Origin: Methanomicrobiaceae archaeon
GTDB lineage: Archaea > Halobacteriota > Methanomicrobia > Methanomicrobiales > Methanomicrobiaceae
Direction: 5' to 3'
Assembly (NCBI GenBank): GCA_016937345.1
Contig: JAFGWE010000003.1
Coordinates: forward strand, 25,558-89,557
Length of the DNA stretch: 64,000 nucleotides
Position 1 is the stretch's first letter, and each line of letters starts with the position of its first letter. Position numbers and translations under genes: made by a program. Under the pieces are notes generated by a model. The model worked only from the letters and a program-made list of their open reading frames with translations, was not told the origin of the DNA and did no database searches. Shown piece after piece: positions 36,174 through 46,143 of the stretch.

Positions 36174-37022
36174 TTATTCAACAAGTGCCTTTACAGCGGA
36201 TGACTCACGCTGTGCACGTCCTATAATCAAATCAACAACATCTTTCTCATAGATTGCTGCTTCGACAGCAAGGTTTTTAGCCTCGCGAACTGCCTTGCCG
36301 ATAATAGCTCCGGCAGTTGTTGCAGTCGGATATGCCGCATTGACAGACAGGTTAAATGCCTGCTGTGCTGCGAGAACAACATTGTTGAAGTACTCAGTCT
36401 CATCAATTGCCAGTGTCTTTGGCTCGAAGAATGTTCCGTCGTAAAATGCAATCTGAAGGCTCAGACCAACATCAATACATCTGATGTCAAGCTTGGACAG
36501 CACATCTGCCATCTTCGGGCTTATAGCTTCACCTGCTTTAACGACGGTCTTTGTGTCACGAATTACAACCTTTCCACCTTCAATGGCGGCTGGAATTCCT
36601 GACTGCTGCAGTGTACCGACAATAGGTCCCGGCGGAAATGCTGTGGGGCCTTTTGAGACGACAATATCCTCGGGTGCAATATCCCCGGGTTTTGCCACCA
36701 TCTTTGTCATGGTATCCTGAAGCTTCCTGTAGAGCTTAAACGGATTTTCGTTTGTATAGATCATTGCACTCTGGCCGTCAACGTAATCGACAACATTGCC
36801 GATATCGCCGCCAAGTTCACCAAATGCATGCTCAATCAGCGTGTTTCTGGTCATCTTAAGCACTGCAGACCCGCGAAGGTTGCGGCGCATCTGCTGAAGC
36901 TGGCTTGCCGGAATACCATGCAGATCAACAAGACCTGTAAGTTTGTATTCTTTGGAAAGCGCAATAATCTCCTCTACTTCATCCTTTTTCCACTGCGGGA
37001 GGTGGTGCGTATATAATGCCAT
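36174..37022 (-). CDS. rpl10: Ribosomal protein P0 (archaeal L10), short form
   Basis: L10/P0 is the base of the ribosomal stalk and binds several L12 dimers. The N-terminal rRNA-binding domain (LPQWKKDEVEEI, RNLRGSAVLKMTRNTL) and the archaeal insertion domain (VSKGPTAFPPGP) are intact. The protein stops at 282 aa with AVKALVE. Many archaeal homologues are about 50 residues longer and end with the acidic tail shared with L12; that tail is not found here. The helical spine that binds L12 is mostly kept. It lies 1 base after L1. Confidence 0.94.
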   Translation of the reverse strand: MALYTHHLPQWKKDEVEEIIALSKEYKLTGLVDLHGIPASQLQQMRRNLRGSAVLKMTRNTLIEHAFGELGGDIGNVVDYVDGQSAMIYTNENPFKLYRKLQDTMTKMVAKPGDIAPEDIVVSKGPTAFPPGPIVGTLQQSGIPAAIEGGKVVIRDTKTVVKAGEAISPKMADVLSKLDIRCIDVGLSLQIAFYDGTFFEPKTLAIDETEYFNNVVLAAQQAFNLSVNAAYPTATTAGAIIGKAVREAKNLAVEAAIYEKDVVDLIIGRAQRESSAVKALVE

Positions 37023-37023
37023 A

Positions 37024-37668
37024 TTACATCAACCTCACTGCAGGGCCCATGGACGTTTTAACATATACCGAGCGAATGTTCATCACTCCACTTTCAAGAC
37101 TGGATTCTACCTTTCTAATAACTGCATCTATGTTATCCGCAAGGTCCTCAGGGGACATTGTAGCCGATCCGACTCTGACATGGAATGTCTTTTTGTCTTT
37201 GGAACGGAATTTTACGGAATTTCTAAGACGCTCTACGATAGGCCCTATATCCAGTCCGGGTGGAACAGGCTGTGGCATTTTACCGCGTGGTCCAAGCCTT
37301 GTACCCAGGTAACGACCAACAAGTGGCATTACTGCGGTTTCGGCGAGGAAGAACTTGTATTCGTCTGCCATCTTTCTGGCCTCACGTTTTTCGCCTCCCA
37401 GACGCTCTATTTCTTCTGGCCCAATGATGAGTTCAACATTTGCAGCTTTTGCCTGAGTGGTGATATCTCCTTTTCCAAGAACAGCGATCTTCTGGACCCG
37501 CCCTGTTCCTTTTGGCAGAAGCATAGTCTCATCTATACGGTTTTTTGGCTGCGCCATGTCGATGTTCTTCAGATTGAATGTTATTTCAACACTCTCCGTA
37601 AACTTTCGCTCAGGCGCCTTTTCAATAGCCTCTTTTGTGGCCTTTAGAATCTGGACCCTTTCAACCAT
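37024..37668 (-). CDS. rpl1: Ribosomal protein L1
   Basis: The 214-aa protein forms the mobile L1 stalk of the 50S subunit at the tRNA exit site and, in methanogens, can repress translation of its own operon. It shows FNLKNIDMAQPKNRI, the conserved PRGKMPQPVPP block and the FRSKDKKTFHVRVG strand. GGAGGT precedes ATG 37668. In the 63-base gap to L11 a 7-bp hairpin with a U5 loop (37690-37708) may be part of such control. It overlaps nothing and is followed by L10 after 1 base. Confidence 0.96.
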   Translation of the reverse strand: MVERVQILKATKEAIEKAPERKFTESVEITFNLKNIDMAQPKNRIDETMLLPKGTGRVQKIAVLGKGDITTQAKAANVELIIGPEEIERLGGEKREARKMADEYKFFLAETAVMPLVGRYLGTRLGPRGKMPQPVPPGLDIGPIVERLRNSVKFRSKDKKTFHVRVGSATMSPEDLADNIDAVIRKVESSLESGVMNIRSVYVKTSMGPAVRLM

Positions 37669-37731
37669 CTTTTACCTCCATAGTTCAACGACCCGAAAAA
37701 ATCGGATCTTCTATAGGTTTTCATAGTCTAT

Positions 37732-38205
37732 TCATGCGAACTGACTGTCGTATTCACCTGCATTGATGTCAGCAAAAATAACCTTTGGATCTTTGCCGTC
37801 AACTGTGACTCCCACACTGACACATGAACCAATAACTTCCTTTACGGCGTCTTTGAGTTCATATGAAAGCATGTTGTCAAACTTCATGCGGGCAATGCGG
37901 ACAGCAGCTTCAAACGGAAGGTCTCCCACTTTAATGACATTGGGTTCTCCTGAACCCTTCTCAATACCGCACTCTTTCATAATAAGTGCAGTAGCAGGAG
38001 GAACACCCACGGAAATTGTGAAGTTTTTCTTGTTGTCAACCTCGACTTTCACAGGTACTTGCATACCATTAAATTCGGAGGTCTTTTTGTTGATCTCGTC
38101 AACAACTGCCTTCACATTTATTCCGAGAGGTCCCAGTGCAGGTCCCAATGGAGGACCTGCAGTGGCCTTGCCGCCGGGTACCAATACCTCGACTACTTCT
38201 CCCAT
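37732..38205 (-). CDS. rpl11: Ribosomal protein L11
   Basis: The 157-aa protein of the GTPase-associated centre has the proline-rich [20 protein letters not shown]-terminal domain that closes on 23S rRNA and the C-terminal RNA-binding domain with [15 protein letters not shown]. Length is normal. An AGGTGAT ribosome site stands before ATG 38205, matching the 3' end of 16S rRNA. A TATA-like CATTTAAG (near 38285) in the 116-base gap to spt5 suggests that the L11 operon has its own promoter. Confidence 0.96.
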   Translation of the reverse strand: MGEVVEVLVPGGKATAGPPLGPALGPLGINVKAVVDEINKKTSEFNGMQVPVKVEVDNKKNFTISVGVPPATALIMKECGIEKGSGEPNVIKVGDLPFEAAVRIARMKFDNMLSYELKDAVKEVIGSCVSVGVTVDGKDPKVIFADINAGEYDSQFA

Positions 38206-38321
38206 TTCATATCACCTTTGCTTGCATGACAAAACTATGCCTGCCACTAAGCTTGGGTCTTAAAATGTTGGATCTAGAATAACTTAAATGTATCAATAAA
38301 AAAGTGCAAAAAAAAGAAATA

Positions 38322-38798
38322 TTAATCCTGATTCTTATCGATTACGCGCACATTGTCTCCACGGACTGTAATCGGAATCGGGACCATGCTCTCATAGAGC
38401 TCAACTGTTATTTCTTCTTTAGAGGTATCAACCCTCTTTACTACCGCCTTTTCACCCTTGAAAGGACCCGCAATGAGTTCTACAATAGTTCCCTCATCTA
38501 TACCGGAAACAGCCGGTTTTGGAATCAGGAAATGCTCAATCTCATGAAAAGAGGTCTCTCCCTTGACTACTGCACGTGCATTAGGAACCATCTCACGCAG
38601 CTGCTCAATACGGGCAATCGGATCCGGACTTTCTACAAGCACATATCCTTTTAGTTCACTCGGAGCCATAATTGCAGACACATGGATCTCATCATGATCC
38701 TCCAGAGCCTTTACAATATTGTCAACAACAGTGCGCTCCTGTTTGGCTGTTGTCTTTATTGCGTATATCCGGTTTTCAGTCTCGTTTTCGTCGCTCAT
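38322..38798 (-). CDS. spt5: Transcription elongation factor Spt5 (archaeal NusG)
   Basis: Spt5 with Spt4 clamps RNA polymerase and improves processivity. The 158-aa protein has the NGN domain (IYAIKTTAKQE to about 85) and the KOW domain with VELIAGPFKGEKAVV near 105. I start at ATG 38798 (M-S-D-E-N); eight upstream codons are possible but not conserved in type. It lies 28 bases after secE, the usual archaeal order. Confidence 0.95.
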   Translation of the reverse strand: MSDENETENRIYAIKTTAKQERTVVDNIVKALEDHDEIHVSAIMAPSELKGYVLVESPDPIARIEQLREMVPNARAVVKGETSFHEIEHFLIPKPAVSGIDEGTIVELIAGPFKGEKAVVKRVDTSKEEITVELYESMVPIPITVRGDNVRVIDKNQD

Positions 38799-38826
38799 TT
38801 CTACAATCCTAAAGAGATCCAAGATT

Positions 38827-39000
38827 TTAGGGGAAGAGAAGAATTACTTCATATATTATAAAGCCCAGGAGGCCAATCAAAGCTATTCCTGCGGCTGCAA
38901 CAAGCCCTATCTTCTGAAATTCATCCCTTGTGGGAGTCCTTGCAAGTTTAAGGACCCTCCAGTACTTTTTGAAGAGTTCTTCATCAACTTTAAATGCCAT
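38827..39000 (-). CDS. secE: Preprotein translocase subunit SecE (Sec61 gamma), 57 aa
   Basis: A small gene read on the minus strand from ATG 39000. The 57-residue protein has the amphipathic helix (FKVDEELFKKYWRVLKLARTP split by a charged patch, then TRDEFQKIG) and one membrane helix (about 33-54) ending in LLFP. It clamps the SecY channel. Position between ftsZ (10 bases) and spt5 (28 bases) is the conserved euryarchaeal order and supports the call. It is below the usual length cut-off for gene finding. Confidence 0.95.
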   Translation of the reverse strand: MAFKVDEELFKKYWRVLKLARTPTRDEFQKIGLVAAAGIALIGLLGFIIYEVILLFP

Positions 39001-39010
39001 CTGTTTTTAC

Positions 39011-40123
39011 TCACCTGAGAAAGTCTATATCGTATTCGCGCTCGGGGGATTTACGTGTATTGAAATCATCACTTCTTCCATAGATCTGTGGAGAGTTAAC
39101 ACCAGTCACAACAAGCATTGTGCGCATGCGGTGCTGCATGTCCGGATCAATCTGTGCACCCCAGATAATACGTGCATCAGGATCAATTCTTTCATAGACT
39201 TCCTGTACCACACCCTCTGCCTCTTCCATTGTCATGTCAGGACCGCCGACAACATTGACAAGCGCCGCAGTGGCATTTGAGATGTCAACATCAAGAAGCG
39301 GAGATCTTAATGCTTTCTTAACGGAATCAGCAGCTTTATCCTCGCTGTCACTTTCGCCCATTCCGATCATTGCAACGCCGCCGCGCTCCATTACAGTGCG
39401 TACATCAGCAAAATCAAGGTTTACAAGTCCGGGCTGGGTAATAAGTTCTGTTATACCTTTGACAGCCCTCATCAAAACTTCATCAGCTACCTTAAAGGCT
39501 GCATGAAGAGGAAGCCTTGGAACTACTTCCAAAAGGCGGTCGTTTGGAACCACAATAACTGTGTCTGCAACATCCCTTAAGTGCTCAAGACCTGCTTCAG
39601 CATTCTCAGCCCTTATTGAACCTTCAGCCCTGAAAGGCAGTGTCACTATTGCAATTGTAAGAGCGCCCTGATCGCGTGCAGCCTTTGCTATTACAGGCGC
39701 AGAGCCGGTCCCTGTTCCGCCTCCAAGGCCTGCTGTGATGAATACCATATCGCTGTTGGCAAGCATTGCGCGGATCTCCTCATCATTTTCAAGTGCTGCA
39801 TCCTCTCCAACCTGCGGCACTGATCCTGCGCCAAATCCCTTTGTGCGCTGCCGGCCGATTAAAACTCTGCGGTCAGCCTTGGTTCTTATTAAATGCTGGG
39901 CATCGGTGTTTATTGCAAATAATGTTGCACCATCAATTCCCTCTTCGGCCATACGAGTGATGGTATTGGATCCCCCTCCACCACAACCAACGACAGATAT
40001 CTCAGTGCGAAGTGATCTTAAAATCTCCTCAAGCTCCTCATCATTTTCATGTGAGCTGTCGACTATCATCTCTGTGTCGGCGTTTGCCCTGTTTAATGCC
40101 TCTTCAACAATTGATTTCATCAT
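39011..40123 (-). CDS. ftsZ: Cell-division protein FtsZ
   Basis: The 370-aa GTPase forms the division ring. The GTP-binding loop [12 protein letters not shown] (48-59), the signature GGGTGTG (134-140) and the T7 synergy loop VNLDFADV (near 240) are all intact, so it is an active FtsZ rather than a CetZ. An acidic N-terminal extension (about 15-35) is typical of archaeal FtsZ1. The start overlaps the dtdA stop by 4 bases (two alternative consecutive ATGs). It heads secE-spt5 and the ribosomal genes. Confidence 0.97.
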   Translation of the reverse strand: MMKSIVEEALNRANADTEMIVDSSHENDEELEEILRSLRTEISVVGCGGGGSNTITRMAEEGIDGATLFAINTDAQHLIRTKADRRVLIGRQRTKGFGAGSVPQVGEDAALENDEEIRAMLANSDMVFITAGLGGGTGTGSAPVIAKAARDQGALTIAIVTLPFRAEGSIRAENAEAGLEHLRDVADTVIVVPNDRLLEVVPRLPLHAAFKVADEVLMRAVKGITELITQPGLVNLDFADVRTVMERGGVAMIGMGESDSEDKAADSVKKALRSPLLDVDISNATAALVNVVGGPDMTMEEAEGVVQEVYERIDPDARIIWGAQIDPDMQHRMRTMLVVTGVNSPQIYGRSDDFNTRKSPEREYDIDFLR

Positions 40124-41445
40124 AGATAATTCTCCAACCCCGGTACGTGGATAAACTTTTCACTGCTTTTTGAAACCATGGCGGGCGTTATTATCCTGTC
40201 ACCCACAACAACTTCAAAACCTGCGGCGAGCTTTCCAAAGAATGGCCCCTTTGGCACCCCCAGTCCGGCTGCTTTTACAGGGTCAAATCTGATCTTTCTG
40301 ATTACCAGATGATCGTCAATGACTGCAGTGTCTGCTTCTTTGTGTAAGATCTTAACACACAAAGATATTAAATCATTTATTGTTTGTACTTTATTTTCCT
40401 CATATGTGATAAAAATTGGGAGTATTCTACCGGTTTGTGATGTGAGATATGCAAGATTCAGTCTAAAAATCTCTTCAGAGAAGGTTTTTTCACATATCTT
40501 ATATGCCTCTTCAAAGAGAGCATTGTTTATCCCTATACTGACAGGATTCCCAAAACCCCTGAGTCTGCCTATATGAATTCTGCATGAGGAGTCAATGTCC
40601 AGAGCATTTTTTCTGATCTTAAGATAAGTTTCCCACGGAATACATGCAATTTCCTTGATCTCACCTTCAGTAAGAATAGGAATACCTGTTTTTGAAAGAA
40701 TATCCTCAATTTTTTTAATTTCAGATCCTTTTAACGCCTTTTTGTCAATATACGCAGCTTTTGCACAGGATTTTTCAATCATCTGATCAACAATATCAGA
40801 TGTGATCACCCCTGCCTCACGGGTATGTGCAATATGACCAAACGCGCCCTTTGAACCCATTGCAATCTCTGTCTCCCTTGTGGCGTAATGATTCCCGCCA
40901 AACCCGACCAGATTGATGGTTTCAAACGTCTTTTCTTTTAATACCTCAAGAAGTGAGTCAGAAACAGCAACCCCTGCATTTTCATCATCCCATTCTTTTT
41001 CTGTGCTCCCTATCTCCACAAAAAAAGACGGGGTTTTCAGATCTGTCGGGCCGTGATGTGTGACCTCATAAGAGACTTTGTAGCCTTTTGGCACTCTCTT
41101 TGCCATCTGATTTAACACAGCATGCATAAATTCCGGAGAGGCAGCCGCAAGTTTCCGGTCCTCACCGCCAAGCATTGCATTTCCATAGTTGCCCGTGACA
41201 TGAACAGTGAGCACAGGGAGAGGATGCTTGCTGGTGTGCCGGGATATGAAGATAATAAGATCAGATTCTGCTCTTTTATCAAGGGAATTTTCATATATAA
41301 GATGATCATCAGTCTCAATAAAAGTCAGAGTATGGGAATAATATTTAAAAGGAAGATTTGTATCTTTACCAGTTGCCGCAATCAGATGCCTTCGGATATT
41401 CTTGCCTGCCGCATCTGTCTTTGAATTAATAATTGCAATTCTCAT
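40120..41445 (-). CDS. dtdA: D-aminoacyl-tRNA deacylase DtdA with C-terminal extension
   Basis: DtdA (GEK1/DTD2 type) removes D-amino acids mischarged to tRNA using zinc. The deacylase part covers about residues 1-255, with [29 protein letters not shown] and FGGNHYA, all family hallmarks. The further 185 residues are an extension seen in some methanogens; its end ([14 protein letters not shown]) recalls a loop of RNase Z-like proteins, but no function is known. ATG 41445 begins the conserved MRIAIINS; an upstream open stretch of 40 codons is rejected. Confidence 0.9.
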   Translation of the reverse strand: MRIAIINSKTDAAGKNIRRHLIAATGKDTNLPFKYYSHTLTFIETDDHLIYENSLDKRAESDLIIFISRHTSKHPLPVLTVHVTGNYGNAMLGGEDRKLAAASPEFMHAVLNQMAKRVPKGYKVSYEVTHHGPTDLKTPSFFVEIGSTEKEWDDENAGVAVSDSLLEVLKEKTFETINLVGFGGNHYATRETEIAMGSKGAFGHIAHTREAGVITSDIVDQMIEKSCAKAAYIDKKALKGSEIKKIEDILSKTGIPILTEGEIKEIACIPWETYLKIRKNALDIDSSCRIHIGRLRGFGNPVSIGINNALFEEAYKICEKTFSEEIFRLNLAYLTSQTGRILPIFITYEENKVQTINDLISLCVKILHKEADTAVIDDHLVIRKIRFDPVKAAGLGVPKGPFFGKLAAGFEVVVGDRIITPAMVSKSSEKFIHVPGLENYL

Positions 41446-41694
41446 GTTATCATTTTTTAGCTTTCTTCTAACCAGGTTTATCAGACCTTTTTTCCTACCT
41501 TTTACATTTTTGTTGTGAATTACTAAAAATACTTCCAGAAACCCGATTATCAACCTAAAAAGCATAATCTGGTGATTTTTTAGGCCATCCCCTGCATTAT
41601 ATCAGGCAAAAAAAGTGAACACTCCTGCAAACACTCTCAAAAATGCTATCTTAAAAGAATCACATAAAGTAATAGACTATTTGAGGGATCACAT
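41446..41694. promoter_or_regulatory. Divergent intergenic region dtdA / ileS
   Basis: 249 bases with promoters for both directions. A strong ribosome site GAGGGATCA (41683-41691) precedes the TTG start of ileS. No T-box or other leader structure is evident by eye. Confidence 0.4.
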
Positions 41695-44600
41695 TTGAAA
41701 GAGGTTGCTAGCAGTTATAATGCAAATGAGGTAGAAAAGGAGGTCCAAAAATTCTGGGCAGAAGAGGACACCTACAAAAAGGTTAAAGATCTCAGAAAGA
41801 AAGGAGACGATTACTTTTTCGTTGACGGCCCCCCATACACCACAGGCCATATTCATCTCGGGACTGCATGGAATAAAATTTTAAAAGATACTCTGCTGCG
41901 CTATAAGCGTATGCAGGGTAAAAATGTTACAGACAGGGCAGGATATGACATGCACGGCCTTCCAATAGAAGTACGTGTTGAAAACGAACTTGGGTTCAAA
42001 TCAAAAAAAGATATTGAGACATTTGGAATTTCAAATTTTATTGAAAAGTGCAAGAGTTTTGCACTAACGCACAAGGACATAATGTCAGAACAGTTCAAAA
42101 GTCTCGGCATCTGGATGGATTTTGACAATCCCTATGAAACAATAAAACCTGAATATATCGAAGCTGCATGGTGGGCCTTAAAACGGGCAGATGAGAAAAA
42201 TCTGCTTGAAACCGGACACAGGGTTGTCAACTGGTGCCCGCGCTGCGAGACTGCAATAGCTGACTCCGAGGTTGAATACTGGGATGAGGAAGATCCTTCA
42301 ATATACGTAAAATTCCCGGTTAAAGGCAAAGAGAATGAATATCTTGTAATCTGGACAACAACCCCATGGACTCTTCCGGCCAATGTTGCGGTAGCAGCAG
42401 GTAAAGACTTTGTTTACGCAAAAGTTGAGGCAGTAAAAGAAGATAAAAAAGAAATACTCTGGATTGCCGATGAACTTGCAGAGGAAGTCTTAAAGAAAGG
42501 AAGATATTCAGACTATTCTGTAATTGAGAAAAAAACAGGTGCAGAGCTTGCCGGAACCGAATATGAATCCCCGCTCGCAGACTTTGTTCCTGTGCAAAAA
42601 ACCATAAGCCACAGGGTAATCACAGGCGAACATGTGATGCTTGACAACACAGGTCTTGTTCACACAGCACCAGGACACGGCTGGGATGACTACCTTGTCG
42701 GAATAAAAGAAGGACTTGAGACAATCTGCCCTGTTGACGGCACAGGAAGATTTACTGATGAGGCAGGAGAATTCGCAGGCCTTTATGTTAGGGACTCAAA
42801 TGAAAAAGTAATAGAGGCTCTCGGAGACTACCTGCTTCGCAGAATGAAGATTGTTCACCGCTACGGCCACTGCTGGAGATGTAAAACACCAATAATAAGC
42901 CGTGCGACACAGCAGTGGTTCATTGCAATTCCAAAGATAAAAGATCAGATGCTGAATGAGATTGCCAGAGTTAAGTGGTATCCTGACTGGGCCGGAAGTG
43001 CAAGATTCCATGATTTTGTTGCAGATGCGCGTGACTGGTGCATATCGCGTCAGCGCTACTGGGGCATTCCGATACCGGTGTGGCAATGCGACAATTGCTC
43101 AAACCAGGATGTCTTCGGTACAATATCTGAGCTCAACTCAAAGGCAGGATCCAATCTTACAGACCCTCACAGACCCTATGTTGATGAAATAAAATACACA
43201 TGTAAATGTGGCGGGACAATGACACGTGTCGAAGACATCTTTGATGTCTGGTTTGATTCTGCAATGGCATCATGGGCAACAATAGGATATCCCGGGAAAA
43301 CGGAAGACTTTGAGCGCCTCTGGCCTGCTGATTTTATTACAGAAGGTCAGGATCAGACACGCGGATGGTTCTACTCTCAGCTTGGTGCATCCACAATAGC
43401 ATTCGACTGTTCACCTTACAAGAGCGTAATGATGCACGGATTTGCGCTGGATGCAGACGGGCGCAAGATGTCAAAATCACTTGGAAATGTGGTAACACCC
43501 GAAGAGGTTGTTGAAAAGGTGGGAATTGATGTTCTCCGTATGTACATTCTCTCGGCAAGCGCACCATGGGATGATTTAAAGTTTAACTGGGAAGGAGTTA
43601 AGACAACAAACCGTGCGGCAAACATTCTCTGGAACGTCTACCGATTCCCGCTCCCTTACATGATACTTGATTCCTTTGAACCTCAGGCAGGTTCTGAAGG
43701 CGTATGGAACGGAGAATATGTCAAAGCGAATCTCTCCCAAATGCCTGATGAGGACCGCTGGATAATCTCAAGAATAAATACCCTCTGCCGCGAGGTTACA
43801 GAGTTTACAAATACATGTGAACTTCACAGGGCAACACGTGCAATTCTAAACTGTATTTTAGAAGACATCTCACGCTGGTATGTTCAGCTTGTGCGTGCCA
43901 GAATGTGGCTTGAGGAAGATGCAGTTGAGAAAGTCCAGGCATATGAAACAATGTATTATGTCATGAGACGGCTTTCCGGGGTGCTTGCACCTTATGCACC
44001 CCATATTGCAGAAAAAATATATCAGAATCTCAAAACGGAAACCGATCCTGAAAGTGTGCATATGCTTGACTGGTATTCCGGTGAAATTTCCCTTTGTGAC
44101 ATTGCACTTGAGGCAGAGATGGCAGTCATACGCTCATTTGATGAGTCTGTTGCAACTGCAAGGCAGGACGGTAAAAGGAAACTTCGCTGGCCGGTTTCAG
44201 AGGTTATTGTGCTTACAGATTCAGAAACCGTTGAAAATGCAGTTACACGCTTAAATGATTTGTGTATGCAGCGTGCAAATGCAAGGAAGGTATCGGTTGT
44301 AAAAGGCGCATGGGACCGGATGGGTGTCTCCGCAGAGGCCAACATGCGTGCCATAGGGCCTGAGTTTGGAAAAGAGGGCCCTAAAGTAAAGTCGGCAATA
44401 GAAAATTCTGATGCCGCCCTGCTGAAAAAGGAGATTGCAGAGAAAGGCAGTGCGGATGCAGGCGGATATACAATAACAGAAGCCCATGTAAACTTCTCCG
44501 ATATAATGCCTGCAAACATATATTCAGCTGAGATGTCAGAGGGAACAGTTTGTGTTGATGTAACACTGACAGACGATCTCGAAGCAGAAGGTTACGCCCG

Positions 44601-44850
44601 CGAGGTAATAAGAAGATTGCAGGAGATGAGAAAACAGCTGAACCTAAATGTTGAGGATTCGATTATTGCAGAAATATCCATATTAGATGAAAGGATTAAA
44701 GGACTCCTTGCACCCTGGAAAGATGCCATATCAGGTGAAATAAGAGCCAGGGAATTTGTTTTGCAGACAAATATCAAAGATGATGCAGATATGGTTCAGG
44801 AATGGGATGTTGAAGGTGTTGCTATGAAAATGGCAATATCCAGGGCATAA
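41695..44850 (+). CDS. ileS: Isoleucyl-tRNA synthetase
   Basis: The 1051-aa class I enzyme charges tRNA-Ile. The HIGH motif is present as GHIHLGTA (near 52-59) and KMSKS as GRKMSKSLGN (near 594-603). The CP1 editing domain carries WTTTPWTLPAN (near 222) and HTAPGHG. The C-terminus is the anticodon-binding part with CRCGG-type cysteine pairs earlier (CDNC, CKCGG near 465-503). The start is TTG 41695 after GAGGGATCA. The long form is that of archaea and eukaryotes. It stands alone. Confidence 0.97.
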   Translation: MKEVASSYNANEVEKEVQKFWAEEDTYKKVKDLRKKGDDYFFVDGPPYTTGHIHLGTAWNKILKDTLLRYKRMQGKNVTDRAGYDMHGLPIEVRVENELGFKSKKDIETFGISNFIEKCKSFALTHKDIMSEQFKSLGIWMDFDNPYETIKPEYIEAAWWALKRADEKNLLETGHRVVNWCPRCETAIADSEVEYWDEEDPSIYVKFPVKGKENEYLVIWTTTPWTLPANVAVAAGKDFVYAKVEAVKEDKKEILWIADELAEEVLKKGRYSDYSVIEKKTGAELAGTEYESPLADFVPVQKTISHRVITGEHVMLDNTGLVHTAPGHGWDDYLVGIKEGLETICPVDGTGRFTDEAGEFAGLYVRDSNEKVIEALGDYLLRRMKIVHRYGHCWRCKTPIISRATQQWFIAIPKIKDQMLNEIARVKWYPDWAGSARFHDFVADARDWCISRQRYWGIPIPVWQCDNCSNQDVFGTISELNSKAGSNLTDPHRPYVDEIKYTCKCGGTMTRVEDIFDVWFDSAMASWATIGYPGKTEDFERLWPADFITEGQDQTRGWFYSQLGASTIAFDCSPYKSVMMHGFALDADGRKMSKSLGNVVTPEEVVEKVGIDVLRMYILSASAPWDDLKFNWEGVKTTNRAANILWNVYRFPLPYMILDSFEPQAGSEGVWNGEYVKANLSQMPDEDRWIISRINTLCREVTEFTNTCELHRATRAILNCILEDISRWYVQLVRARMWLEEDAVEKVQAYETMYYVMRRLSGVLAPYAPHIAEKIYQNLKTETDPESVHMLDWYSGEISLCDIALEAEMAVIRSFDESVATARQDGKRKLRWPVSEVIVLTDSETVENAVTRLNDLCMQRANARKVSVVKGAWDRMGVSAEANMRAIGPEFGKEGPKVKSAIENSDAALLKKEIAEKGSADAGGYTITEAHVNFSDIMPANIYSAEMSEGTVCVDVTLTDDLEAEGYAREVIRRLQEMRKQLNLNVEDSIIAEISILDERIKGLLAPWKDAISGEIRAREFVLQTNIKDDADMVQEWDVEGVAMKMAISRA

Positions 44851-44974
44851 ATCCCATAAATCTATTCAGAGTATTTCTCAAATCCATGTAAAAAACCGTT
44901 TTGTCTGCTTTTACCGGTTATGAAAAAGACTTTTTTTCACTAATTTTTTTAATTCTAATAGAAAGATATTGCCT

Positions 44975-45709
44975 TTAAGCAATTGCAGAGATTATTCTGT
45001 AAAGATAATCTTCCCCTTCAGGTTCATTAAACAGAGGGGGAGTCATATCCCTGACAACCTTTCGCCTCTGTGTTATGACATCTGTCTTATCAACAGGGTT
45101 GTACCCTTTTTTTTCATAGGTTTCCTTATGAATAATCACTCCGCGTCTCTGCCATGCGGGAGTCTGTGCAAGATTAATGCCTCTTTTATGCATCATTTCA
45201 TGCATCTGTGATGACTTCATTCCTTTTAATTCACGTGCAGCATTAACAGGTGATAATCCGTCATTTATCAAAGCATGCTGACAGTAGGCATTTATATGAT
45301 TTCTCCAGGCCTCCTTCTGTCTCCAGGAAAAGTAATCAAAGACATTCTCATTTCCAAGAATCACAACTCTTGAATCAAATGAAACCGGTTCTTTTAGTTC
45401 CATTAAGATTGTAAATGCACTTGAGGCATATGAGGCGCATACAGAATCTATCTTTTCAACCCTCCCGTTAAAGGGCAGGCGCGAGAAAAAAAGACTGATT
45501 TCATCTGAAAAAGTATATGCAAAATCAGGTTCCAGACCGCTTTTTGAAATTAAATGCTCGCATACGGCACACATTGCATCATTAAAACGGCTATCGTAAG
45601 GTTTTTCAAACTTCATCTCAGAAGTAAGGCCATGAAACGCCCTTCCGTCCAGTCTCACCACAACCGGGCCAACAGCTGAAAGACAGCTGAATATCTCTCT
45701 TTTTTGCAT
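44975..45709 (-). CDS. thg1: Thg1-family tRNA 3'-5' polymerase (tRNA-His guanylyltransferase)
   Basis: Thg1 proteins add nucleotides in the 3'-5' direction; in archaea the reaction is template-directed and may repair or mature tRNA-His 5' ends. The 244-aa protein has the metal-binding D21 in VRLDGRAFHGL and the DE pair in YTFSDEISLFF near 69, with CASYASSAF and the DYFSWRQ segment further on. There is no in-frame TAG, in contrast to a known Methanosarcina thg1 with a pyrrolysine codon. It is convergent with ileS. Confidence 0.93.
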   Translation of the reverse strand: MQKREIFSCLSAVGPVVVRLDGRAFHGLTSEMKFEKPYDSRFNDAMCAVCEHLISKSGLEPDFAYTFSDEISLFFSRLPFNGRVEKIDSVCASYASSAFTILMELKEPVSFDSRVVILGNENVFDYFSWRQKEAWRNHINAYCQHALINDGLSPVNAARELKGMKSSQMHEMMHKRGINLAQTPAWQRRGVIIHKETYEKKGYNPVDKTDVITQRRKVVRDMTPPLFNEPEGEDYLYRIISAIA

Positions 45710-45830
45710 ATGAATAAATTATTTTCAGTATTTTTGCCCTGCCAAAGGAGAACATTATTTTTATCCGGACCAGGCAAGGACTATTTACCAATTAAAGCCT
45801 GGATATAACTTCAAATTTATTAACAGGATA

Positions 45831-46091
45831 TTAATCACGATCTTTTGAAGGGAACATATTGGTAAAATGTCTTATGATGATTACATCCCCGATTGATCTT
45901 ATTATCCTGTAAGGTATCTTAATTCCTTTAAATCCTTTTAATTGTAAGAGTTCGGGATTCAAATCGCTGACAGCAAGAGAATCTATCTTCTTTGTGTCAA
46001 CATTTAAGACTGCATCATCCACCACACCCACACGGACCGCCTTTTCCGTGTAAACCTCCATCCCAAAAAGCTCGGTAATCTGTGTCTTCAT
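45831..46091 (-). CDS. PRC-barrel domain protein
   Basis: The 86-aa protein is a single PRC-barrel (TELFGMEVYTEKAVRVG, then VDDAVLNVDT and IPYRIIRSIGDVIII). Small PRC-barrel proteins are common in methanogens; some bind RNA or regulate, and the function is not known. The start is ATG 46091, without a Shine-Dalgarno site; an in-frame TTG at 46100 is less likely. It is divergent from the site-2 protease across 52 bases. Confidence 0.85.
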   Translation of the reverse strand: MKTQITELFGMEVYTEKAVRVGVVDDAVLNVDTKKIDSLAVSDLNPELLQLKGFKGIKIPYRIIRSIGDVIIIRHFTNMFPSKDRD

Positions 46092-46143
46092 TATAATCAA
46101 CTGAAGGTATAATACTTAAAAGTTAAAAATATAATCTTTCCTG

